DNA from: Sphingobacteriales bacterium 44-15
GTDB lineage: Bacteria > Bacteroidota > Bacteroidia > Chitinophagales > Chitinophagaceae
Assembly (NCBI GenBank): GCA_001899685.1
Contig: MKWG01000037.1
Location: 307,777-371,776, forward strand
Direction: 5' to 3'
Length of the DNA stretch: 64,000 nt
Positions 16,021 to 25,239 of the stretch are shown here, one piece after another. The notes under the pieces are model-generated. The model was not told where the DNA came from and ran no database searches. It worked only from the letters and a program-made list of their open reading frames with translations. The translations under genes and the position numbers were made by a program. Position 1 is the first letter of the stretch. Every line of letters starts with the position of its first letter.

Positions 16021-18315
16021 ATGTTGAAAAGAATATTATCTATTATCATTTCATGCTGCAGCTATGCATTAGCGTTATATAGCCAGCCTTTACCCAGGCA
16101 CGATTTAAATTTCACTCATCTTGCCGCCACCTGGGATGAAGGCGTTCCACTTGGCAACGGGACTATCGGGGCATTGATATGGCAAAAAGGCGATCACCTG
16201 CGGTTTTCCCTCGACAGGGCAGATATATGGGATATGCGGCCCATGAAGGGATTACACCGGGAAGAATTCAGCTATGACTGGATATACCGGCAGGTACAGA
16301 AAAAAGAGTATAAAGTAGTGCAGCAATATTTTGATGCGCCTTACGACAGGGAACCGGCGCCGTCAAAAATCCCCGCAGGCGCACTGGAATTTAACCTGCC
16401 CAAAAGCGGAATAAGATCGGTTCATCTTTCACTGCAAAAAGCCCTCTGCGAAGTGGAATGGGATAACGGGATGAAGCTCTCAACATTTGTGCATGCTACA
16501 ATGCCCGTTGGCTGGTTCAGGTTCGAGCACACAGATATTAATATGCTTCCTCAACTGATTGCACCACCCTACGAAGCGAAAATAAAAGAAGGCGGGGAAG
16601 TCAACTCCCTGGTGGGTGATGATCTTGCCAGGCTTGGATATAAACAGGGAACTATAGAAAAAAAAGGCACTACTATCACTTACCACCAGCAGGGATGGAA
16701 TGGATTTACTTATGAAATCAATGTGCGATGGAAGAAAACAGGAAAAAATACGCTGGAAGGCGTTTGGAGCATATCTTCCCAATACCCGGATAAAGAAAAA
16801 ACGCCTTCTGCAGGTACCCTTACCCGCTCGGCTGAGCAGCGGGGATATCGCGCAGATATTGAAGCTCACCTGGAGTGGTGGGATCATTTCTGGCATCAGT
16901 CAGCCATTCACATTCCGGATACATTGCTCGAGAAGCAGTGGTATCTTGAACAATATAAATTCGGCGCTGCAGCAAGGCGCGGCGCCCCACCCATTTCCCT
17001 GCAGGCAGTATGGACTGCCGACAATGGACGCATACCACCATGGAAAGGCGATTTCCATCATGACCTGAATACCCAGCTTAGCTATTGGCCGGCTTACAGC
17101 GCCAATCACCTGGAGGAAGCTATGGGATACATTGATCATCTCCAGGCAAACAGAACTAACTATGAACGCTATACGAACATGTTTTTTGGAAAGAGTGGTC
17201 TGGCTGTTCCCGGCGTCACTACTCTAGACGGTACAGAAATGGGCGGCTGGGTGCAGTATTCCCTCTCTCCTACCGTTTCATCCTGGCTGGCACAGCATTA
17301 CTATCTCCAATGGAGATACAGCATGGACAGCGCATTCCTCAGGGATGAGGCATATCCCTGGTTCAAATCAGTATGCACTTTCCTGGAGGCTATGACAGTG
17401 ATGGATGAAAACCGGCATAGAAAATTGCCCATGAGTTCCAGCCCGGAGATCAATGACAACAGCATCAATGCATGGTTCCCCCAAAATACCAACTATGATC
17501 TTGCACTTATGAAATATGCTTTCAGCAAGGCCTCAGAGCTTGCAGGAGATTTAAACCGTGCAGAGGAGGCAACGCACTGGAAAAAACTGTTAAGTGAATT
17601 TGGCGGCTTCGCGCTTTCCCCAGATCATGAGCTCATGTTTGCACCTTCGCTGCCCTATAATGTATCTCATCGCCATTTTTCTCACATGATGGCAATACAT
17701 CCGCTCGGGCTTATAAAATGGGAAGATGGCCCGGAAGCACAAACCATCATCAAAAACTCTATCACATTATTGGAAAGAATAGGCCCCGATTACTGGTGCG
17801 GTTACTCCTATGCCTGGCTCGGGAATATGCAGGCAAGAGCCAAGAACGGGGAAGGGGCCGCGAAGGCGCTCTCTGTTTTTGCCAAAGCATTTTGTTTGCC
17901 GAATAGTTTTCATGCCAACGGCGACCAGACAAAATCAGGATTGTCAAAATTCACGTACCGCCCCTTTACACTTGAAGGAAATTTTGCATTTGCGGCAGGG
18001 ATACAGGAGATGCTGCTGCAAAGTTACGCCGGCTTTATAGAAATAATGCCCGCAGTGCCTGCCGGGTGGAAAGATATTTCATTTACTAACTTAAGAGCGG
18101 AAGGAGCATTTCTAATAGATGCCCGAAAAGAGAACGGCATAATGACACAGGTAAAAATAGTTGCAGAGAAAGGAGGAAATACCATGCTTAAACTACCCTT
18201 TGAAAAATGGAAGATCATTTCCTCAAAAGGAGTAACGGTAAATAATACGGGGAAAGGCTATATTGAATTGCATTGTACGCCTGGCGGAGATATTGTTCTG
18301 GGCAATCAGCTTTGA
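16021..18315 (+). CDS. Exported glycoside hydrolase, GH95-like (alpha-L-fucosidase/galactosidase group)
   Basis: The 764-residue protein has a signal peptide (about 1-21) and an N-terminal beta-sandwich of the type preceding (alpha/alpha)6 barrels, starting WDEGVPLGNGTIGALIW and including SLDRADIWDMR. The barrel block PPISLQAVWTADNGRIPPWKGD then DLNTQLSYWPAYSANHLEE matches the GH95 pattern LQG.W...PPW....IN.QMNYWP. The loop carrying the conserved asparagines reads HHDLNTQ here, so one position usually Asn may be Asp; I cannot map the catalytic residues with certainty. With a GH29 enzyme in the same run, complementary fucosidase linkages are likely. It may fall in a related unnumbered family. 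Confidence 0.75.
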   Translation: MLKRILSIIISCCSYALALYSQPLPRHDLNFTHLAATWDEGVPLGNGTIGALIWQKGDHLRFSLDRADIWDMRPMKGLHREEFSYDWIYRQVQKKEYKVVQQYFDAPYDREPAPSKIPAGALEFNLPKSGIRSVHLSLQKALCEVEWDNGMKLSTFVHATMPVGWFRFEHTDINMLPQLIAPPYEAKIKEGGEVNSLVGDDLARLGYKQGTIEKKGTTITYHQQGWNGFTYEINVRWKKTGKNTLEGVWSISSQYPDKEKTPSAGTLTRSAEQRGYRADIEAHLEWWDHFWHQSAIHIPDTLLEKQWYLEQYKFGAAARRGAPPISLQAVWTADNGRIPPWKGDFHHDLNTQLSYWPAYSANHLEEAMGYIDHLQANRTNYERYTNMFFGKSGLAVPGVTTLDGTEMGGWVQYSLSPTVSSWLAQHYYLQWRYSMDSAFLRDEAYPWFKSVCTFLEAMTVMDENRHRKLPMSSSPEINDNSINAWFPQNTNYDLALMKYAFSKASELAGDLNRAEEATHWKKLLSEFGGFALSPDHELMFAPSLPYNVSHRHFSHMMAIHPLGLIKWEDGPEAQTIIKNSITLLERIGPDYWCGYSYAWLGNMQARAKNGEGAAKALSVFAKAFCLPNSFHANGDQTKSGLSKFTYRPFTLEGNFAFAAGIQEMLLQSYAGFIEIMPAVPAGWKDISFTNLRAEGAFLIDARKENGIMTQVKIVAEKGGNTMLKLPFEKWKIISSKGVTVNNTGKGYIELHCTPGGDIVLGNQL

Positions 18316-18415
18316 CACAATGCGGGCGGGTAACGTTCTCTCCTGAGCAGGATACGCTAACCTTATGACCTTCATAACAAGACCAGTTTACATAATATCA
18401 ACCTTATTAGCTTAT

Positions 18416-18510
18416 CATGTCAAACGAGAAATGTGAAAAGTGAAACAACATCATTTCACCTTTATCTTCTCACTTTTCACGATACATACAGGCATAATTG
18501 GTTTGGCATA
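18416..18510. repeat. Miniature element with TTATG(T/C)CAA-type ends, copy 1
   Basis: The ends TCATGTCAAA (18416-18425) and TTTGGCATA (18502-18510) are near inverted repeats. Inside, GTGAAAAGTGA (18433-18443) pairs with TCACTTTTCAC (18470-18480). A 12-bp palindrome CATAGCGCTATG (18507-18518) joins it to the stop codon of the next gene. It closely resembles the copy at 26940-27056. Confidence 0.6.
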
Positions 18511-18513
18511 GCG

Positions 18514-19635
18514 CTATGAATAACTATACTGCAATTTGTCAAGCTTTATGCCATTAAAAGTAAAAAGCTGGTGCTGGCTGGCAGTATGTATATCTCTCCA
18601 TATCCGGTTAATATCAGCAGAGGGATCTGCACCTGTCATGCCGGTATAAGGATACAGCTCATCAACCGACTTCAATGCCGTTTTCACTAATGCTTTACAA
18701 ACCATGCTCAGGTCTTCCAGAACAGAAACGTTCCAGTTTCCCTGTGTCATTCCTTTTTCCCATAGCTGCGCCACAGTCTCATGAAAAAATTTTCTTCTCC
18801 CTTCAAGCATGCTAGACATTCTTCCCAGCACTTCAAGCATTTCCCCGGCCTTAATTACAGAATAGCCCCGTTTCATTATTTTTTCCTCAAACAATGCCCG
18901 GCATTCCTCAGAAAAGTGAAGCGCCATCCCCGAGAAATTTGCCGCAAGCGTGACTTCTGCAAACTGCAAAAAAGGAACCTTATAGACAAGTCCGGGCAGG
19001 ATGGCATGTGAAGCGTCTATCATAAATACCCTGTCAGCAGCTACAAAAATATGGTCAACCTCAAAAGAATGGCTGGAAGTGGCATTCATTCCCAGGCTGT
19101 TCCAGTCCTCCACTATTTTTACCTCATTTCTCTCAAATACAAAGCTCCTGATCATATCTGAACCATTATCTTCTTTCAGCACAGTCCCGTCTTTATGAAC
19201 AATACAATTGGCAGTAAATGCAGTAGCATGCTTTGCACCGGTTGCATATCGCCATCTGCCATCTACAATAAAGCCTCCTTCTACCATTTCGGCTATACCG
19301 GTAGCGGCCCCGCTGCCGGCAAAACATACTTTGGGATCTGAAAAGAACCTGCTTCTCACCGCTTCTTCAAGAAAACCTGCAAACCAGTTGGCCCCGCTAC
19401 ATAGCGTTATAGTCCAGCCAAAACTACCATCGGCCCAGGCCAGACTCTCCTGCAGGCGGGCCCCTTCCGGCAATGACAATTCAAGCCCGCCAATATGCCG
19501 GGGAACAAATATATTGAACCAGTTTTGCCGGTAAATAATATCCAACTGTGCGGGAGTAAGGCTGCCTGACTTTTCTGCAGCAAAGGATTCCTTTCTTATT
19601 CCATCAACTTGCCCGAGACAGGGTCCTGACATCAT
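18514..19635 (-). CDS. Acyl-CoA dehydrogenase-fold flavoprotein
   Basis: The 373-residue protein matches the acyl-CoA dehydrogenase / group D flavin monooxygenase fold: VPRHIGGLELSLPEGARLQESLAWADGSFGW in the N-terminal helices, a middle beta domain with WRYATGAKHATAFTANCIV, SLGMNATSSHSFEVDHIFV, and a helical C-terminal part. The start is ATG 19635, preceded by AGGA; the frame continues to 19701 only through a TTG codon into repeat DNA. No catalytic glutamate typical of true acyl-CoA dehydrogenases is obvious, so an oxygenase-like or unknown role is possible. Its stop codon TAG is followed at once by a miniature repeat. It is the lone enzyme here; the substrate is unknown. Confidence 0.8.
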   Translation of the reverse strand: MMSGPCLGQVDGIRKESFAAEKSGSLTPAQLDIIYRQNWFNIFVPRHIGGLELSLPEGARLQESLAWADGSFGWTITLCSGANWFAGFLEEAVRSRFFSDPKVCFAGSGAATGIAEMVEGGFIVDGRWRYATGAKHATAFTANCIVHKDGTVLKEDNGSDMIRSFVFERNEVKIVEDWNSLGMNATSSHSFEVDHIFVAADRVFMIDASHAILPGLVYKVPFLQFAEVTLAANFSGMALHFSEECRALFEEKIMKRGYSVIKAGEMLEVLGRMSSMLEGRRKFFHETVAQLWEKGMTQGNWNVSVLEDLSMVCKALVKTALKSVDELYPYTGMTGADPSADINRIWRDIHTASQHQLFTFNGIKLDKLQYSYS

Positions 19636-19699
19636 AATTCCTGATTTTTGGAAATAGTCTTTCTTAAGGTTATTAATGTCTTCCACAAGTATAACCGGC

Positions 19700-19815
19700 A
19701 ATATAGTGATAATGTGAGACGTGAAAAGAGAAAAGTGAGAGGTCGAAGACCAGTCGTTGAGACCCTACCACTTATCACTTACCACTTACCACTTTTTCAT
19801 TCACCACCTATCACT
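19700..19815. repeat. GTGA/CACTTATCAC tract between two minus-strand genes
   Basis: Degenerate words GTGAGACGTGAAAAG (near 19713) and, further right, CCACTTATCACTTACCACTT repeated with variation fill this gap. The tract reaches into the stop codon of the DoxX gene, whose last codons read AAG TGA TAGG on the minus strand. It is the same family as the tracts at 6205, 40235 and 59319. Confidence 0.6.
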
Positions 19816-20242
19816 TTTTCATCTGCTCATCCACCGAAAGCGGCCCGCTGCCTGTAATAAGAAAGAACACCAATAGCAGTAATACGATAACAGAAAGCCA
19901 CAGCACATCATACGGCGCCAGTATGCCCGCACTGGAGTTAATAAAAAATACAGCGCCGATCAGAATAGGGATCTGTACCAGACAGGCAAGCCGGGTAAGC
20001 AGCCCGGCCGCAATAAGAGCGCCGCCCACCAGATGTGCAAAAACAATATAATGCGCCAACAGTCCGAGAGAAAGAGATCCTAAAAACCTGCTGCGGCCCA
20101 TCAGGTCGGTAAGCCGATCCATGTGGTTAATAAAATCAATGCCTTTAAAAACAAGAAAGATCCCTAATACAACCCTTATAATATCAAGCCATTTAGGGTG
20201 ATGCGCATCACCCCACTTCTCCACACTATGAAGTAAATTCAT
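19811..20242 (-). CDS. DoxX family membrane protein
   Basis: The 143-residue protein has four predicted membrane helices, including IIRVVLGIFLVFKGIDFI and HLVGGALIAAGLLTRLACLVQIPILIGAVFFI, with the G-ALL-GLLTR feature of DoxX/DoxD-like proteins. Such proteins are linked to thiosulfate:quinone oxidoreduction or to redox homeostasis, but most, including this one, are uncharacterised. The last two lysine codons and the stop codon lie in a GTGA-type repeat tract. It is not clearly in an operon. Confidence 0.8.
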   Translation of the reverse strand: MNLLHSVEKWGDAHHPKWLDIIRVVLGIFLVFKGIDFINHMDRLTDLMGRSRFLGSLSLGLLAHYIVFAHLVGGALIAAGLLTRLACLVQIPILIGAVFFINSSAGILAPYDVLWLSVIVLLLLVFFLITGSGPLSVDEQMKK

Positions 20243-20329
20243 ACGGCAAAATTTTAATGATGATAGGATTACCTAATCTAATAAAATTTTATCACAATTG
20301 CAACAAAACAAGAGGAGTTAACAAACACG

Positions 20330-22096
20330 TTACGCTGCAGGCTTTAAACCGTTCTTATTTGCCAGTGCGCTATTACGATATCCATACAGGAAATAAATGA
20401 AAAGGCCGAGTATGAGCCAACCGATAAACCATGCCCAATTGCTCCTGGTCATTCCTGTAAGCAGATACATACATGTGGTCAATCCCATAAGCGGGATGAG
20501 GTTATATTTTTTTACAAAAGCAATAATGCTCAATACAATTGCCGCGCACCAGAAAACGATCAAAGATATTTTTGGAGTAGCTGCATCCATGAAGCTAATC
20601 CGGCCTTCAACATAATCGCTGTTGCCGGAAAAGTCAAAGTTGAATATATCACGAAAATAGCCTTTTACGAAAATGGCAATAATAATTATAGCGATAAGAA
20701 TGATCAGAGGGAACAGGTATTGCCCGTTAATATACGGCAGATGGAACTTTCCTTTTTCCTTCTGCTTTGGCGGTATCAGCAATACGCCTCCGCAAACCAG
20801 CACAAAAGCGAAGAGGGTGGCTATGCTGGTAAAATCAAGCACAAAAGTCTTATCTGTAAAAATGATAGGCAGACCTACAACTATGCCGGTCAGTATGGTA
20901 GCAAAAGAAGGCGTCTTGAACCTGGAATGAATACGCTGAAAAACCGGTGGCAATAAGCCATCGCGGCTCATCCCCATCCATATTCTCGGTTGCCCCATCT
21001 GGAATACAAGCAATACGCTGGTCATAGCAATTACTGCACATATAGCTACAAGGAACTGCATCCACCCGATATTCAGGTTTTGCGCTTCAAAAATAAACGC
21101 AAGCGGGTCGCCCACACCTGCAAATTTACTATAGGCAACAGCCCCGGTAAGCACCAGCGACAGCAATATATATACCACAGTACAAATGATCAGCGAAAGG
21201 ATCATGCCTCTTGGCAGGTCTCGCTGGGGGTTTTTGCTTTCTTCGGCAAGCACGCTCACCGCATCAAACCCGATATACGCGAAGAACACCCCGCTCACTG
21301 CCGACATCACCCCGCTGAAGCCATTGGGCATGAACAGATGTTGTCCTTCCTCATTGGCAGGCAGCCAGTTGTAAGTAAGCCCTTTTGAAAAGATCATATA
21401 CCCGCCTGCAATAATGACGAGCAGCACTACAATCAGTTTCAAAATGACCATTGCATTGCTGAAATTCCGGCTTTCTTTAATGCCCCTGTACACCAGGTAA
21501 GTGATCAGGATATTGATGGCCAATGCAGGAATATCCAGGATGATACGCAGCCCGCCTATCGCAGGAGCTGTATTCCAGGCAGCGAGCAACTCAGCATTAG
21601 GCGTTTTCTCAAGCAGGTTTTTTTTGGCTTCAAGATAGCTGCAGGACAGGTATTCAGGAATGTGGATATCCAGCTTATGCATAAGCGAAGTAAAATAGTC
21701 GCTCCAGCTATATGCCACATATATATTACCAATAGAATACTCCATGATCAGCGCCCAGCCTATGATCCAGGCAAACAATTCTCCGAATGAGGCATACGCA
21801 TACGTATATGCGCTGCCTGCTACCGGTATACGACTGGCAAATTCCGAATAGCACAAAGCGGTAAAGCTGCAGGCTATGCCACAGATCACAAACAGGAAGA
21901 CCACTCCGGGACCACCATTGGCAACAGCCGCGCCAAGGCTGCTGAAGCTTCCTGCGCCTATAATGGCAGCAATGCCGAAAAAGGTGAGGTCACGCATGGT
22001 AAGCACTCTTCTCAGGTTGCCTGCACCATGTATATCATCACTCCCTTCAGAGAGAATAGCAGAGATCTTTTTTGTACGGAACAAGGAATTAAGCAT
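20330..22096 (-). CDS. APC-superfamily amino acid permease (CAT-like)
   Basis: The 588-residue transporter has 12-14 membrane segments. It begins with the APC signature FFGIAAIIGAGSFSSLGAAVANGGPGVVFLF and has FFAYIGFDAVSVLAEESKNPQRDLPRGM, typical of the cationic amino acid transporter subgroup. A long extracytoplasmic loop (about residues 150-185) lies between helices 4 and 5. It imports amino acids by proton or sodium symport; specificity cannot be read. It is encoded downstream of the prenyl synthase on the same strand with about 90 bp between, so transcription may be separate. Confidence 0.9.
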   Translation of the reverse strand: MLNSLFRTKKISAILSEGSDDIHGAGNLRRVLTMRDLTFFGIAAIIGAGSFSSLGAAVANGGPGVVFLFVICGIACSFTALCYSEFASRIPVAGSAYTYAYASFGELFAWIIGWALIMEYSIGNIYVAYSWSDYFTSLMHKLDIHIPEYLSCSYLEAKKNLLEKTPNAELLAAWNTAPAIGGLRIILDIPALAINILITYLVYRGIKESRNFSNAMVILKLIVVLLVIIAGGYMIFSKGLTYNWLPANEEGQHLFMPNGFSGVMSAVSGVFFAYIGFDAVSVLAEESKNPQRDLPRGMILSLIICTVVYILLSLVLTGAVAYSKFAGVGDPLAFIFEAQNLNIGWMQFLVAICAVIAMTSVLLVFQMGQPRIWMGMSRDGLLPPVFQRIHSRFKTPSFATILTGIVVGLPIIFTDKTFVLDFTSIATLFAFVLVCGGVLLIPPKQKEKGKFHLPYINGQYLFPLIILIAIIIIAIFVKGYFRDIFNFDFSGNSDYVEGRISFMDAATPKISLIVFWCAAIVLSIIAFVKKYNLIPLMGLTTCMYLLTGMTRSNWAWFIGWLILGLFIYFLYGYRNSALANKNGLKPAA

Positions 22097-22187
22097 CCGC
22101 GGTAGTTTCGTGAAACATTTGTATAGCTCAAAATAATCTAAAAATGCAGCCCGGCAAAACAGCAGCCTGCAAAATAAAAGATCAGTA

Positions 22188-23153
22188 TTAATACTGTCGC
22201 CTGATCAGGAAATGAGCCAGGTCTCTCAACGGCTCTTTCCGGATGGTAGTGACTGCAGCTTCATCAAGATGAAAAAGTGCAGTGTCAAGATATTTGTTTT
22301 TTAGTTCCTGCGCCCAGTGGTCTATTTTACAATCTCTGAAAAGCTGCAATACCTGCTCTACTTTATCGGGCTTATTCCCGCTAAAATGAGCAAGCAATGC
22401 CGCTTTCTGTGCAGCATCCGCAACCTCAAGCGCTTTAATCACCAGGAATGTTTTTTTATTCGCAAGAATATCTCCGCCCGGTTGTTTGCCAAATTTCTCA
22501 GGTTCTCCAAAAGCATCCAGGTAATCATCCTGTAGCTGAAAAGCTATGCCCAGGTTTTTTCCAAACGCATACAGGTGCTCCTGGTTGCCCTCCCCGCTTC
22601 CCCCGAGCAATGCTCCCATCTGCAGGCTTGCGGCAAGTAATACGGAAGTTTTCAGGGTGATCATGTGGATATATTCATCAAGCGTTACATCACTGCGCTT
22701 TTCAAACTCCATATCCAGTTGCTGCCCTTCACATATCTCCTTTGCCATTTTATTAAATATGGCAAGGAGTTTATGAAGGTATACCGGGCTTACTTTACTA
22801 AGATATTCATACGCCATGATCATCATCACATCACCGGAAAGCAGGGCCGTGGGTTCACCATATTTTGCGTGCACGGTGGGTTTCCCGCGCCTTATTACCG
22901 CCTTATCCATAATATCGTCATGAATAAGCGTAAAATTATGGAACAGCTCTACGGCATTGGCAACATGCCAGGCATCGGGATGTATTTGCCCAAACAATTC
23001 ATTCCCCATCAGGCACAATACCGGGCGGACTCTCTTGCCACCCAAGCTCAGGAAATATTCTGCCGGCTCGTATAAGGATGGCACGGCGCCGGAAAAACGC
23101 TTGTCCCTGAATTTTTCTGCAAACAGCTTTGTTAACGCTTCAAAAGAATACAT
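22188..23153 (-). CDS. Polyprenyl diphosphate synthase (FPP/GGPP synthase type)
   Basis: The 321-residue trans-prenyltransferase has both aspartate-rich motifs: DDIMD at 79-83 in LIHDDIMD and DDYLD at 209-213 in FQLQDDYLD. GGKRVRP at 38-44 binds diphosphate. Phe74, five residues before the first motif, favours a short product (C15-C20). It condenses IPP with allylic diphosphates for quinones, carotenoids or lipid carriers. It lies 61 bp after the rnr stop on the same strand, so co-transcription with rnr and lpxK is possible. Confidence 0.9.
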   Translation of the reverse strand: MYSFEALTKLFAEKFRDKRFSGAVPSLYEPAEYFLSLGGKRVRPVLCLMGNELFGQIHPDAWHVANAVELFHNFTLIHDDIMDKAVIRRGKPTVHAKYGEPTALLSGDVMMIMAYEYLSKVSPVYLHKLLAIFNKMAKEICEGQQLDMEFEKRSDVTLDEYIHMITLKTSVLLAASLQMGALLGGSGEGNQEHLYAFGKNLGIAFQLQDDYLDAFGEPEKFGKQPGGDILANKKTFLVIKALEVADAAQKAALLAHFSGNKPDKVEQVLQLFRDCKIDHWAQELKNKYLDTALFHLDEAAVTTIRKEPLRDLAHFLIRRQY

Positions 23154-23214
23154 GACAGGGTAAAATATTATGCTGGAAAAATATCAGCGGCGAATAAAAA
23201 AATATTCAACGCAG

Positions 23215-25236
23215 TTATTTTCTCTTGCTTTTAGAATGTTTACTCCCGGACTTTTTTGCTCTGTGCGGCACCTGTTCGGGCATATTTATATCCCCGTTCT
23301 GTATTATCCACTCATAGTCCAGTTGCCGCTTACCAAGATTAGCCGCCACTACTTTTATCCACACTTTATCTCCCATCCTGAAAGTCCTTCCGCTCCTTCT
23401 TCCCGCAAGGCAATACTCAGTCTCTATCAGGCGGAAATCATCATAATCAAGCAGGCTTTGTATGCTCACCAGCCCTTCACATTTATGCTGCACCGTTTCT
23501 ACCCAAAACCCGAAAGCAGCCACACCGCTGATCACACCCTCAAATTCCTCACCAAGATATTGCTGCATGAACTCTACCTGCTTGTATTTATTTGCTGCAC
23601 GTTCGGCGTCCATGGCAGCTCTTTCACGCTCACTGCTATGGCGGCATTTTTCCTCCATTTTTTTGTCAGCTTTCAGATGCCCTTCCAGCACCTGCTGCAG
23701 GATCCTGTGCACCATAATATCCGGGTAACGGCGGATAGGCGAAGTAAAATGACAATAATGCTCAAAGCCTAACCCATAGTGCCCGATATTTTCAGTGGCA
23801 TATATGGCTTTTGCCATAGTGCGTATGCCTAACTGCTCAAGCACATGCTGCTCGGGCTTGCCCTGCACTTCTGCCAGCATTTTATTAAAAGAAGCAGCGA
23901 TGCCCTGCGGGGTCTTTGTATCAAACTTATGCCCGAACTTCTTGGCAAAATCTGCAAAAGGCAACAGCTTTTCCTCCCCGGGCGTGTCGTGTATCCGGTA
24001 AGGGAATGGAATAGGCTGTTTATTGATCTTTACTTTTCCTACGTCTTCGGCAACAGTTTTATTAGCCAGCAGCATAAACTCCTCGATCAACTGGTGCGCC
24101 TCTTTACTTTCTTTTATAATTATCCCGACAGGTTTCCCGTCGCTGTCAAGCTTAAATCTTACTTCCTCGGAAGAAAAATTAATAGCTCCGTTTTTAAACC
24201 GCTGCTTTCTGAATTTCTGTGCAAGCTCATTGAGCAATAATATCTCATCGTGGAAGATACCCTCCTTCTTCTCAATGATCTCCTGCACTTCTTCATAAGT
24301 AAAGCGGTGATCTGAATGAATAACGGTTTTTCCCAGCCAGTGTGATTTTATTTCACCCTTAGCGTTTACCTCGAAAACTGCAGAAAAGGTCAGCTTATCT
24401 TCTTTAGGGCGAAGCGAACAAAGCTCATTGGAAATATGCTCGGGCAGCATGGGCAATACCCTGTCGGGCAGGTACACAGAAGTCGCCCTTTCATAAGCAT
24501 TTTCGTCAAGCGGGCCGCCGGGTTGCATATAGTGGCTTACATCAGCAATATGAACGCCGATCTCATATAAGCCCGCTTTTCTTTTCCTGAGGCTGATAGC
24601 ATCATCAAAATCTTTTGCATCTTCCGGGTCAATGGTAAAAGTCAGTATATCACGAAAATCTTTTCTTTTGCTTATTTCGGTTGCAGAGATAGTATCCGGT
24701 ATTCTTGCCGCTTCTTCCAGTGCATCATCATCAAACGCCAGTGCAAATCCGGCATCAACAAGGATCTCTTTCATTGCCAGGTCATTTTCATCCGAAGCGT
24801 TCAGTATCGCCATAACTTCACCTTCCGGGTTTTTCTTATTCCATTCTGTGATCTTCACTACTACCCTGTCATTGTTTTTTGCGCCGTTGATCTTATCTCC
24901 CGGTATATACATATCCGGAGTACCCTTTGATTTATCAGGGATAAAAAAAGCAAAATTTTTGTTTATTTCAATACGACCGATAAACTCACTCTGTTTTCTT
25001 TCAAGCACCTGCACTATCTCTCCTTCCATTCTCCCGGATCGCCCGTGCCTGTTTATTTTCACACTTACCCTGTCGCCATTCAGCGCCTGGTTAAAATGTT
25101 GCGGACGAACAAAGATATCTTTCTCCTGTCCTTCTACGATAACGTAGCCGATACCCGACCGGGTAATATCAAGCGTACCGGTAGCAATATGCTGATGCGT
25201 TTTTGATTTTGCGTGTTTGTGTTGTTTTTTATTCAT
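23215..25236 (-). CDS. rnr: Ribonuclease R
   Basis: The 673-residue 3'-5' exoribonuclease has cold-shock domains (about 20-200), the RNB catalytic domain with DPEDAKDFDDAISL (the aspartates that bind two magnesium ions), YATENIGHYGLGFEHYCHFT and SPIRRYPDIMVHR, an S1 domain (about 565-650), and a basic tail rich in Lys and Ser. It is shorter than the 813-residue E. coli enzyme because it lacks most of the N-terminal helix-turn-helix extension, which is usual in Bacteroidota. It degrades structured RNA. It follows lpxK by 3 bp. Confidence 0.94.
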   Translation of the reverse strand: MNKKQHKHAKSKTHQHIATGTLDITRSGIGYVIVEGQEKDIFVRPQHFNQALNGDRVSVKINRHGRSGRMEGEIVQVLERKQSEFIGRIEINKNFAFFIPDKSKGTPDMYIPGDKINGAKNNDRVVVKITEWNKKNPEGEVMAILNASDENDLAMKEILVDAGFALAFDDDALEEAARIPDTISATEISKRKDFRDILTFTIDPEDAKDFDDAISLRKRKAGLYEIGVHIADVSHYMQPGGPLDENAYERATSVYLPDRVLPMLPEHISNELCSLRPKEDKLTFSAVFEVNAKGEIKSHWLGKTVIHSDHRFTYEEVQEIIEKKEGIFHDEILLLNELAQKFRKQRFKNGAINFSSEEVRFKLDSDGKPVGIIIKESKEAHQLIEEFMLLANKTVAEDVGKVKINKQPIPFPYRIHDTPGEEKLLPFADFAKKFGHKFDTKTPQGIAASFNKMLAEVQGKPEQHVLEQLGIRTMAKAIYATENIGHYGLGFEHYCHFTSPIRRYPDIMVHRILQQVLEGHLKADKKMEEKCRHSSERERAAMDAERAANKYKQVEFMQQYLGEEFEGVISGVAAFGFWVETVQHKCEGLVSIQSLLDYDDFRLIETEYCLAGRRSGRTFRMGDKVWIKVVAANLGKRQLDYEWIIQNGDINMPEQVPHRAKKSGSKHSKSKRK

Positions 25237-25239
25237 AAA

